Source: Ficedula albicollis (taxonomy: Eukaryota; Chordata; Aves; Passeriformes; Muscicapidae). Taken from it: a stretch of DNA of 64,000 nt. The position numbers and the translations under genes are program-made. The stretch lies in assembly GCF_000247815.1 (NCBI RefSeq), contig NC_021671.1, positions 25,003,338 through 25,067,337 of the forward strand. Reading direction: 5' to 3'. Below the pieces are notes generated by a model. The model had not been told where the DNA came from. It saw only the letters and a list, made by a program, of their open reading frames with translations, and searched no databases. This document shows, piece by piece, positions 37,801 through 46,467 of the stretch. Every line of letters starts with the position of its first letter. Position 1 is the stretch's first letter.

Positions 37801-38466
37801 GCTGGGGATGCTGGGACTTACCGCTGTACGGCCAGAAATGCAGGAGGTTATGTGGAACGAGTAGTCTTCCTGAAGGTGGGACTCAGGCCAGAAATCAGCA
37901 ACCAGTACAACAACCTGGTGAGCATCATCAATGGAGAAACTCTGCAGCTTCATTGCATCACCCAGGCAAACCACCGGGCGCAGATCTCCTGGACCCTGCC
38001 CAATGGCATGGTTATGGATGCCCCCCAGGCTGTGGGTCGCTTTTCCCTGATGGAGAATGGCTCACTGACAGTGCGGGAGGCTTCTGTATTTGACAGGGGC
38101 ACTTACATGTGCAAAGTGTCAACAGAGTATGGCACTTCTGTCATGACTGTGCCTGTCATTGTGATCGCCTATCCTCCTCGGATCACCAGTGAGCCAGCAC
38201 CTGTTGTTTATGCCAGACCTGGAAATTCAGTTAAACTGAACTGTATGGCCATTGGGATTCCTAAAGCAGAAATAACTTGGGAGCTTCCAGATAAATCACA
38301 TCTGACGACAGGAGCTCAATCCCGTCTGTATGGAAACAAATTCCTCCATCCTCAGGGGTCATTAGTCATCCAGCAGTCCACTCAAAGGGATGCGGGCTTC
38401 TATAAATGCACTGCTAAAAATATACTAGGCAGTGATTCCAAAACAACCTACATACACATATTCTAA
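22643..38466 (+). CDS. MXRA5: MXRA5 (matrix-remodelling associated 5 / adlican), complete coding region over six exons
   Basis: Joining 22643-22812, 25111-25240, 25564-25954, 28538-33514, 34139-35039 and 36555-38466 gives 8481 bases with no internal stop: 2826 residues plus TAA. Every junction has GT/AG ends and the phases fit (2, 0, 1, 1, 2). The predicted secreted matrix protein has a signal peptide (about 1-20), an LRR N-cap with Cys21/25/27/35, about six leucine-rich repeats (about 51-210) and an LRR C-cap (from Asn211, Cys215/217). Two Ig-like domains follow (Cys488-Cys542, Cys586-Cys638), then a long Ser/Thr/Pro-rich region (about 660-1850) and ten more Ig-like domains to the C-terminus. 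It has no transmembrane segment. Recalled similarity to human MXRA5 is high in the LRR and Ig parts and lower in the middle. The family is linked to matrix remodelling and adhesion; its molecular role is poorly known. Nothing suggests a pseudogene. Confidence 0.96.
22813..25110 (+). other. MXRA5: MXRA5 intron after first coding exon
   Basis: A 2298-base AT-rich intron. It contains an imperfect tandem duplication at 23948-24037 and a long T-run near 23615. No other exon or repeat family is recognised. Confidence 0.85.
23948..24037. repeat. Tandem duplication, 47-bp unit, inside an intron
   Basis: 'cactttgaaagagtgctttt' begins at 23948 and at 23995, each followed by 'atcatatta' and 'ttttaagtgctat'. 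The second copy lacks one 'tta'. Confidence 0.9.
25111..25240 (+). CDS. MXRA5: MXRA5 second coding exon (LRRs)
   Basis: The acceptor is a T/C tract ending 'cccccag' and the donor is ctacag|gtaatg. The exon is 130 bases, completes Gly57 and encodes residues 58-100 with leucine-rich repeat text such as GLTKLELLMIHGNDIQNIP. It ends exactly between codons. It is too short to stand out as an open frame on its own; frame continuity with both neighbours identifies it. Confidence 0.95.
25241..25563 (+). other. MXRA5: MXRA5 short intron between LRR exons
   Basis: A 323-base phase-0 intron with GTAATG donor and a T-rich tract before the TAG acceptor. Nothing else is seen. Confidence 0.9.
25564..25954 (+). 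CDS. MXRA5: MXRA5 third coding exon (LRRs and start of LRR C-cap)
   Basis: Acceptor at 25562-25563 (gtttag|gtt), donor ggag|gtagga at 25955. The exon is 391 bases and encodes residues 101-230 plus one base of Gly231. It contains LRRs (LHVDHNRIEFIHPNAF, LVHLEGNLLQQLHPNTF, LYLSENALRTLPAGMF) and the first half of the LRR C-terminal cap (NPWVCDCSLKWLLEWNE). The reading frame stays open about 36 bases into the intron before a stop, so a frame-only caller would over-extend it. Confidence 0.95.
25955..28537 (+). other. MXRA5: MXRA5 intron 5' of the giant exon
   Basis: A 2583-base phase-1 intron. It contains a short TG run (about 27073-27090) and the composite direct/inverted repeat at 28278-28394. 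No exon is recognised. Confidence 0.9.
28278..28394. repeat. Composite direct and inverted repeat (potential hairpin)
   Basis: A 32-base segment beginning 'gattgagaattgggtgacca' occurs at about 28279 and again at about 28336. Around the second copy are long inverted arms. The left arm (28309-28335, starting 'aagacttacagaata') and the right arm (about 28368-28394, ending 'ttctgtaagtctt') are complementary over about 27 bases with one mismatch. The single strand could fold with the second direct copy as the loop. The arrangement looks like the product of template switching. Confidence 0.9.
28538..33514 (+). CDS. MXRA5: MXRA5 fourth coding exon, very large (LRR C-cap end, Ig1-2, long S/T/P-rich region, start of Ig3)
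   Basis: The acceptor is a long T tract ending 'ttaag' (AG 28536-28537) and the donor is ctacag|gtaaga (GT 33515). The 4977-base exon encodes residues 232-1889. In order: the end of the LRR C-cap (CKKDKAYEGGQLCAKC), a conserved linker module (about 345-386), Ig1 (Cys488-Cys542), Ig2 (Cys586-Cys638), a basic Lys/Arg-rich stretch (about 725-745), a strongly conserved island around 750-788 and a long Ser/Thr/Pro-rich low-complexity region. An Arg-rich cluster lies at about 1150-1173, a small conserved patch with TNKPEIT at 1630, and the first half of Ig3 (Cys1872) ends the exon. Long minus-strand frames overlapping it are shadows. Confidence 0.96.
33515..34138 (+). other. MXRA5: MXRA5 intron within Ig3
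   Basis: A 624-base phase-1 intron with GTAAGA donor and a C/T-rich tract before the acceptor. Nothing else is recognised. Confidence 0.92.
34139..35039 (+). CDS. MXRA5: MXRA5 fifth coding exon (Ig3 end, Ig4, Ig5, Ig6 start)
   Basis: The acceptor is 'ttcacag' (AG 34137-34138) and the donor is cacag|gtaaat (GT 35040). The 901-base exon completes Gly1890 and encodes residues 1891-2189 plus two bases of Ser2190. Ig3 closes at Cys1925 (QYLCTAQN). Ig4 (first Cys 1969, ending VYKCVASNAAG) and Ig5 (ending TYECIAANMVG) are complete. Ig6 begins and is cut after RILWRLPSKRMIDSLH. Both flanking introns fall in the middle of Ig domains rather than between them. Confidence 0.96.
35040..36554 (+). other. 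MXRA5: MXRA5 intron within Ig6
   Basis: A 1515-base phase-2 intron with GTAAAT donor and a TTCCTTACAG acceptor. It is AT-rich; a 72-codon frame at 35946 is chance. Confidence 0.92.
36555..38466 (+). CDS. MXRA5: MXRA5 last coding exon (Ig6 end to Ig12, stop)
   Basis: The acceptor is 'ttccttacag' (AG 36553-36554). The 1912-base exon completes Ser2190 and encodes residues 2191-2826, ending at TAA 38464-38466. It holds the second half of Ig6 (DAGDYLCVARNK) and Ig7 to Ig12, each with the Trp core and D-x-G-x-Y-x-C signature, for example EEGDYTCYAENQIG, SGNYTCVARNSAG and DAGFYKCTAKNILG. Ig9 has the variant end TDAVQLVCIGRNEGG, where Leu replaces the usual Tyr. The protein ends at SKTTYIHIF, the same kind of ending as I recall for human MXRA5. 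The upstream open frame from 36526 is intron. Confidence 0.97.
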
Positions 38467-39196
38467 CATTTTAACAAGTGCCTTTGACTGGATACTGGTG
38501 TTATCACTGCCAAACGGGTGCAATGAGAAAAGTACTGCTTGCAACAATGGCTAAAGAGAGAAAAGAAAAAGGAATTAATCTGCATTTCTTTTGTACTCAA
38601 TATGGTAGTAAGTCTGGAACTATAACTAACATGTTGAAAAAGATCTTCAAATTGTTAAGACAGTGTAATGTGGGTTTTCATGCTATCCAATAGCATCTGA
38701 GACTTAAAGTACTCTATTGTCAATAGTCCAAAGCTATTTCTTGTTCTAACAAGCACCTTAAAAGTACCAAAGAAGTATTAACTGTTAATAAGTGAGCTGC
38801 AGTGATAGAAGTACTTCAGTCAAACATAATTTTCTTTATACCCTGCAGTGCCTATACATAATCTAGGCTTATAGAATATGATTATTAACCTTTCTGTTCA
38901 TGCTTCTGTCAGCTCTTCAGAATCAAAGACTAAATTAGCAAATAAGAGTGATCTATTTTAATAAAAATACATGCAAAGATTAGCTATCTTAACATATGAA
39001 CATACATTTGCCAGATACTAAGGACGCTATCGTCAATTAATTCATTATATATTTTATATATATATTTTTAATCTGACTATGAGACTAGAAAAAGTAACAG
39101 TGAACTTGGTCTCATTTTATAAATTATTGGTCTTTACAAGACTCTGATACATTACAGTGTTTTATAATATTAAGGTCAATATACTGTACATTTTAT

Positions 39197-39202
39197 AATA
39201 AA
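39197..39202 (+). promoter_or_regulatory. MXRA5: Candidate polyadenylation signal AATAAA
   Basis: First canonical hexamer after the MXRA5 stop codon. A GT/T-rich region (ggggtttttttctttttctc, about 39231-39268) follows within the usual downstream distance, which supports its use. Confidence 0.5.
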
Positions 39203-39270
39203 AAAATATTTTCCAAAGAATGTATTCACTGGGGTTTTTTTCTTTTTCTCTTTTTTTTTTTTTTTTTTTA

Positions 39271-39276
39271 AATAAA
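39271..39276 (+). promoter_or_regulatory. MXRA5: Alternative polyadenylation signal AATAAA
   Basis: Second hexamer, just after a long T-run. The downstream GT content is weaker than for the first hexamer. Confidence 0.3.
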
Positions 39277-42200
39277 AAATTCCAAACAGTGGGAGTATGG
39301 AGTTAGGTCAAAAAAACAAAGTAATGTAGTGTTACATGTACTTGTATTTGAACCAATTTCTATTTGATTCATTTATAAATGTTTTAGGGAAGACAGATTA
39401 TAATTTTTGATCATTTCAGAAGTGTTTTATTAATAGAAATCTATGTATATTTCAGCATATATTTACAATGTCAATACTTCTTCTGCAGTCAAGGATTGTT
39501 TGCTGGATAATGTGCATAATTTTACCAAGATTTATCTCTTGTGCTATAGAAATACTTGCTTCAAGGTGCTGAATATCCAATGTTTCAACAAACTATAACA
39601 ATCAGAGTTTTGCAAACATTAACTTACCTTTAAACATATGGATTCTCTCAGATATTTTTGAATTCTTAAAGTTTTGTTTATTCATAAAACTTATGCTCAC
39701 GTTTTAGAATATGGTTAGAATGAAAGCTTTATTTTTATTTTCTCTGTTGATCAAAACATGTCAGTAGTGTAAAGTGTTTTGCTAATATTTACATTTTGCA
39801 AAAGCTGAAAGCAAAGATTTCCTCACCCCACAAGTTTATCCAGTTTAGAAAATAGTAAGCTGTTGCAAAAGGTATATTTATCATAATGGTAAACAGAACT
39901 GAGCTACTTAAAGTAAAAGGTATGTGATTAGAACAATAATCTAGAATTCAATGAGAAGGGCATTACTGAAGATACAAGTTGTACAATATATATTGTAGAA
40001 CATTTTATAAAGCCTATTTTTCAAAAATTCAGTGCAGGCTAAAAATCTGTGGTTTGTACACAACTTTATTACAGTTGTGGATATGTTGCGTAATTAAATA
40101 GTGCTTAATTATGTCTTAGTTTCTCTTTTATGGGTGAAACCCTTGGGCCCTAAATCACCAGGCAGTGCTCAAGGGGAAGCATGTCCTTAAATACATGGGC
40201 AGGATGTAGCTGCTTGTGAGAGTAGTTAAGGGAGAAGGAAAAGAGGCATTTAAGATTTTTAACTAGATTGCCCATGTGCTACTTTCTAATCTGGCTGTTT
40301 TCCTTGAACATACCAGATACATCTTTAGATCCTTTATTTTAATTTTATAGTGGTTTTCCAATTTGGAAAACGGTCATACAATATTTAATAGTAATAATAC
40401 ATCTTGTAAAAGAGTCTGAAGTCAGCATTTGGCATTGTACTAGGAGTCAAACACTTTTAATCATTTGCCCAGACTTCACTTAACAGTTATGTGAATTTAG
40501 AGGTATTCTTGGGTTCTGAATTACTTCTGTATATTTCTATTAAGTAGATTTCTTTTTATGTTAAGGGAAGAATATAGAATCCAAACTCAGATTCAAACAT
40601 TTGATCTTGTAGGATCAAACAAAGTGTGTGATCATGTTTTATTCCTCACTCCAGAATTTTCACAGCTGCCAGTGGAAGTTTTGGAGGCTAAGAAATGATT
40701 TGGCTCTAGACATTTTCTTAAATCAAATCTTGCATGCTTGCGAAGATCCTTCAGAAGTGGACTTAACATTTTTTTTAATGTGTTATAATTTCCATTATGT
40801 TTGCCTTTACCCCTTTTATGAAAATATACTTTTGGTGAGAGACCTATAAAATACAATTTTCTTCCAAAATAAATGTAACTACAACTTTAAAACATGAAAT
40901 GGATGCTTTTTACACTCAGGCAGTATTTGGCCATATGTTATGTCTGTCATACTCTTTCTCTGCTGATATGCAAGTTGTCCAGGGTATCTATCTTGAGTCC
41001 CTTTTGTAGAAATAAAGACGTTCACAGGGAAACTAAGTCTGTTCTAGGACTTGTATTCTTGGGCCTGAATCTACATGTCACTCCACGTGCTGAGTCGTCC
41101 ATCAAATGAGGGCAGTTGCAGGACACTGAATTTAAATCACAATTTCTTCCTTTATTTCCAGGTAATTATCTGCAAGTTGTGTTAAATAAATCAATGACGT
41201 ATTCACATTATATCAAGGATGCAACACTTAGTTCTTTTTTTTTTCTTCAAAAGTGTACATTCATTTATCAGACCAAACAGGACTCATGCGTTCAAAGGCA
41301 ATGCAGTTTATTCTTTTCTGATTTGGAGAATGCTGGGAAATAAAGTGCTTGCTCATGGTTTGAGAAGGTTTCTTAAGTTTGTACTTGATAATCAAAGCAG
41401 GTTCTGGATAGTTTCCATGGAAAGGAAAACCATTCCTTGCTTTTGCTTTGTAAATGGAGAAGAAAGATCTGTTCGTCTTCTATTTGGAGAAGCAGAATAA
41501 CAAGGTGTCTTGTTACAATTGTGCAGATTGAAAATTACTGCAGTTGTAGATACATTTTTTGCAATGGCTTTCACAAAAAGAGGTTCACTGTAACCACATC
41601 CAGAACACAACTAGCAACTAGTAACAAAAATGGATGTAGGAATGTAGACCAGAAAAGCAATAAACAGGGAATTTAACAGGGTATTAATGTCTAGATCTGA
41701 TAAAATTCCTAAAAGACTATGGAGTTCACTTGCATGTTTTAGTGATTATCTTCAAAAGCTCGAAGTCCAGTTGTGCTACAGGAAGACTGGAAAAAAATAC
41801 GAAAGCTGTAGTTGAGAAAACATGGATCAGCAAAACTCTGGTACTGAGAGAGGTATTTTGTTAAACTCGTTACTAAACAATTAATTCAAGAGCATCTGTA
41901 GACTAACAGAGTGATAGGAAGCAGCTGCTCTGCATGTTTCTGTAACAAATCGTGTAACAACAATCTAGTTACCTTCTCACACAAGTAGTCAGTACAGGGT
42001 ATGGGAAGAGAGGACTGGTATAGTGTATCTTACTTGAGCAGGTTTTTTTTTTTTGCATAGCCATATGGGATGTCCTTATGTTCAAACTAAAGAGATTTGA
42101 TTTATCTTTTATAAAGCAGGAAGATAGATGTTACAGAGAAGTCATGAGTAACTGCTTCTCAGTTAGGAGAACATGTCAACATGTCAGACCTAACTGAATC

Positions 42201-44096
42201 CAGCTTAGGTCTGATGATTTCCCACATTCTTTAATGGCTATCAGGTAGAGAGAAGGCATTTCAAAAATATGTAAAGATTATGAAATTGAAAACTATAAAA
42301 GTACATAGGACCAAATTGCAATTCTGAGTGATATTTCTAGATGGTTGAAATGATTGGAAATAAAAAATAATCATCCGCCCCCACTAATAAATACAAATGT
42401 GAGAATTATATTCAGAAGGAAGACAATGAATACACGTACAGTAAACAGTGAAGAAGGTGTAGGAGTTGCACAAGTTAACAACATGACATTCCAAACTAAA
42501 CCTTACCACTTTGAAACCTATTCAAGAGGGCTGTGTGAATGAACATAACGGACATACTCTTTTTGCAGTCAGGCTCAAATACAAATAAATTGGAAAGAAT
42601 CCAAGGAAGTGACTTAGCAAAGATAAACTATAATGCTAGTTGAAATTAGATGAGCTTGTTCTGCCTACGAAGAAAAAGGCCAAATATTAAATACAACAGT
42701 TAAAGAAATATGTAGTCCTTATAGAAACAGTCATAGATTGTTTTTCAGGCTCACTGAAGTTAGTATGAGAAATTTACTCCCAGCAAGCTCTAGGCTGGAT
42801 ACTAATAAAACTTTGTAGCTGTAACAACAGTTGAACAATGTATTATTTTTCTTGAGAAAATTTTGAAATTCCCATCTTTGGAGACAGTGAAAAGAAATTT
42901 AGTCTGATAACTGTAGCAGGTAATCAACATCCTTGTCCAAGAAACTGATAAATCATGGAGTTTCTTTACTTTTACTGGGGGGTTTATTACATTTATTTGG
43001 GATTTCATTACATTTCTGTTTCCCTAGATTTTTGTATTGATTGGAAAAGAAAGATTTGTTTGCTAGCTTTAGTCTGGGTTTGTGATTTTTATATGCGTAA
43101 TCTTTATGATAATCTATGGGGTTGTTAACCATTTAGTATATAACAGATATGGAAACATGATGAATAGGTCTACTGTGACCTCATCTTTATGGTGGAAATC
43201 TTGCAGAGAGATTTCTAGAAGCAGATATGTCATAGGATCTTTTTCTCATTAAAACAGGTTGGTTTACAAAGGCATCTCACACCACATCACTCACAGGGTT
43301 GCTCAGAGCTGAAATAAGGAACTGCAAGGACTTTATGTACCAAGCCTGGGGTTTATTTATTTGCATGTTTTCAAAAATGCATTTGCAATCATTCAAAGCA
43401 GCCAGCTACCATGAAAATACCCTAAAAGCTGTACAAGCATATGTATACCTTTTAATATAATTTAATCTCTATTATTGTTTGCAAATTGACCACAGCAGGT
43501 TTTAAATTATAAAAGGCAGTGTAAATCCTCACAGAGAGCATTTAACACTCCTTTAATCACCCCTCAATTATGTTTCCTGAAAAAGATAAGACAGAAGCCA
43601 CTGCACAAAGTGGGGAAGCACATGAAGTGTGTATCATCCTGCAGAATAGAGTGGCTTGTTAGAGCTGCTGCAATTTCTTGATGTGTAAAGTTAAACATTT
43701 ATTTGTTTGCCCCAAACGTGTGTATACTTTTTGCAGCTGTTTCTATCAGCCTAACAAAAGATACTGTTTTTTCCTGAAAACTTTTTCTTGCTGGTTCAGT
43801 CCAGTAACACCAGCTCGAAACAGTTAGCAGAAATGCTAGTAGTAATTATCTAAAAATGCTAGTTTTGTAATTATCTGAGTTAGAATCTCACCTGCCATAA
43901 ACCAGTTGAGCCAGGCTCAAGAGCCACCCCCAAATGTTCACCCATTCTGTGAGCATCCCCACCTTTTTACTTGGAAGGAAGTTGAATTTTATATGTGGCG
44001 TAATAGTGAGTGAAAGAGTGCAGCAATAAAGAGACGGTGCAGTGGTGAATGAGGACACTCCTATTTTTCGAGAGTCTTTAGCACATGGGAAGTTCT
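39277..44096. other. Region downstream of MXRA5, no supported gene
   Basis: AT-rich DNA that may include extended 3' UTR forms of MXRA5 up to the AATAAA at 41339. Frames of 70-90 codons at 40628-41676 lie on both strands and show no domain. I see no repeat family or RNA gene. Confidence 0.55.
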
Positions 44097-44288
44097 GAGC
44101 CTCTGCTTGCTCTTTGTAAGCAAGCTTTTCTTTGCCTGGGAGCTAGCTGCCTGCTCTCATGTTTCTTTCTTTCCTATATGCAAGACCCAGTGCGAGCCTC
44201 TGCTTGCTCTTTGTAAGCAAGCTTTTCTTTGCCTGGGAGCTAGCTGCCTGCTCTCATATTTCTTTCTTTCCTATATGCAAGACCCAGT
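44097..44288. repeat. Tandem duplication, 97-bp unit, two copies
   Basis: Copies 44097-44193 and 44194-44288 both start 'gagcctctgcttgctctttg' and end in 'tgcaagacccagt', with a single g/a difference visible (catgtttc versus catatttc). The 90-codon frame across them is a by-product of the duplication. Confidence 0.95.
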
Positions 44289-45692
44289 AATACTCTTCAT
44301 ATATGGTGAGAGTGATGCTTCTGACACATGGGGTAAGAAACAAGAAAGATGCTATCACGTTGGACTGTGGATGTTATGACACTGAACTGCAGCTGTGTAC
44401 CACCTACTAAGCACTTCTTTGAATGTGGGAACCTCCACAAAGGGAAATGCATGTTGGCAGCAGTACTGCTGCTTCTTCCCTTCTCCGTGACCCCATTCAT
44501 CAAGCACAGCTGGCTGTCAAATCAAAGAATTCACAGACTGGCCACGTCTGATGTGCCAGATCACTGAGTGGTTAAGAGGCATAAATACATGATGTCTCAC
44601 ATCTGCCAGGACTGGAGATGGCAGCCAGCAGTGTGAGTCTTGACAAGTGAGGGGTGGAATGACATGAGATGGATAGTCAGATTATAAAATGAAAAGAATA
44701 AGTGGTGCTGTCACACCTAAGTGCCTCCTGTGGTGCTCTGTATCATTCAAAGCACACCTTATATCATATGTATGTTCCATAACCCCTGAATTAACAACAC
44801 ATGCACGGCTTTCACTGTTACCTTTATTCGCAGTGTCAGTTAAAAAAAAATTCAGGCTCTTACTCAAAACTAGATTTTTTTCCCCCTGCTTGTGCCACAA
44901 AGGGTCAGTGGATTAAGCTGCTGTACTTGCCTACTAAGAACTGCTCTGTGCTTTTATGAGCTTCTCAGGAATATTACAATAAAGAGAAAGTGAGGAACAT
45001 TTTAATATAACCCTATTTACTAACCTGGGGGAAAAAAAGCTGGTAGTCAGAGATGACAAATGCATGCAGCTCATGTAAAGCTAGCAAACCAAGCATGTCT
45101 CTGAAATCAATGGGAAAGTTCCAAATTCTCTAGACAAAGAAATTCTTAACTGTTTCTTAACTGAATCATCTTTTTCAGTAAAGTGAGCCTGGGAACTCTT
45201 AAGGAAATTAAAAATGTTAGTATTTTGAAAAAGGAAAGGAAAAGTATGGCAATTGGGACTTGAATAAGTGATGCAAAGGGCCTTTCCTACATAAAAATTG
45301 AGGTTGACATCTAATTGTGTACTTTTAGAAAGCTAACATCTTGTACATCTTGTCAAAGTCTTTTTTTACAGTGTACATAAAAGACATTAGTATCCTGTTC
45401 AGTTACATTTAAAAATTCTGCTAATATCTTGCTTAAAATCAGAATAAAATGTGTTACTAGTGACAATATTACTGCACTACTATTACAGCAAGTGTACATA
45501 AACAAATACACATAGTTATAAGAAAACTGTAACAGGCATTCTTCATATTGTAAGATGCAACACTGATACCATTAAAATTTATTTCTCTTCATCTTTAGAT
45601 GTCACATCTGGAATACCATATGGGGAGTGGTGGGTGTGTGGATAAGAAGATTGCTAACAATGCAGTTAGAGAAGATGGGGTTAGCTGACCTG
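44289..45692. other. Intergenic DNA, nothing recognised
   Basis: AT-rich sequence between two duplication loci. No gene, RNA gene or repeat family is seen. Confidence 0.6.
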
Positions 45693-46047
45693 TTAGCATG
45701 CTGCCAAAAAAAAACCCCAACCCCAAACCCACACTCTCCTTCCTTGTTTCAGAGTAAATCCCATGATCTACAAATTCCAGCTCTTTTATTAATGTGTACT
45801 CTGTCTTCAGCCAGTTCAATTCATTAATTTGCTAAAAAAACTAATAAGGAGGGATGGCAGACACATGGAGTATTTTAGCATGCTGCCAAAAAAAAACCCC
45901 AACCCCAAACCCACACTCTCCTTCCTTGTTTCAGAGTAAATCCCATGATCTACAAATTCCAGCTCTTTTATTAATGTGTACTCTGTCTTCAGCCAGTTCA
46001 ATTCATTAATTTGCTAAAAAAACTAATAAGGAGGGATGGCAGACACA
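45693..46047. repeat. Direct duplication, 173-bp copies separated by 9 bp
   Basis: Copy one is 45693-45865 and copy two is 45875-46047, offset 182. Both begin 'ttagcatgctgccaaaaaaa' and end 'gggatggcagacaca', and look identical by eye. The spacer is 'tggagtatt' type sequence. Identical peptide frames arise on the minus strand in both copies; these are not genes. Confidence 0.95.
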
Positions 46048-46109
46048 CTTTTCTGCCTGGTCAGCAAGCTGAACTGGCTTGTCCATGTTACTAGAGAAAG
46101 ATCCATGAG

Positions 46110-46275
46110 CAAGAAAGTGAGTATGGAGCAATCTGAAATGAAGTCTGGAAAAGCAGGATCACCTTCTGCAATAGCAGTAAACTGTTAAGATTCAAGAAAG
46201 TGAGTATGGAGCAATCTGAAATGAAGTCTGGAAAAGCAGGATCACCTTCTGCAACAGCAGTAAGCTGTTAAGATT
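46110..46275. repeat. Tandem duplication, 83-bp unit, two copies
   Basis: Copies 46110-46192 and 46193-46275 begin 'caagaaagtgagtatggagc' and differ at about two bases (caatagcagtaaac versus caacagcagtaagc). Confidence 0.95.
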
Positions 46276-46467
46276 ACATTACCATGATATTTAATTTGTC
46301 TTTGACGAGGGAGTAACTGGGGAAAAAAAACTTCTTAGAGTATAAAAAAAATGTTTCTCTTATACCTAAGTTACATTACCATGATATTTAATTTGTCTTT
46401 GACCAGGGAGTAACTGGGGAAAAAAAACCTCTTAGAGTATAAAAAAAATGTTTATCTTATACCTAAG
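46274..46467. repeat. Tandem duplication, 97-bp unit, two copies
   Basis: Copies 46274-46370 and 46371-46467 begin 'ttacattaccatgatattta' and differ at about three bases. This duplication starts where the 83-bp pair ends. Confidence 0.95.

Larger units (their letters stand above)
38467..39276 (+). other. MXRA5: Probable MXRA5 3' UTR
   Basis: AT-rich sequence directly after the stop codon with no further long frame. The first canonical AATAAA hexamers after the stop are at 39197-39202 and 39271-39276, about 0.73-0.81 kb downstream and separated by a T-rich stretch. That would give a 3' UTR of roughly 0.75-0.85 kb. Further AATAAA copies near 40868, 41011 and 41339 could give longer forms. The real end is not determined by sequence alone. 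Confidence 0.55.

Noticed and set aside
44107..44379. 90-codon frame with an internal peptide repeat
   Set aside because: The repeated peptide is produced by the 97-bp tandem duplication. No splice sites, domain or conservation support a gene.
45595..46001. Two minus-strand frames with identical N-terminal peptides (MNWLKTEYTLIKELEFVDHG)
   Set aside because: They are copies of the same chance frame in the 173-bp direct duplication.
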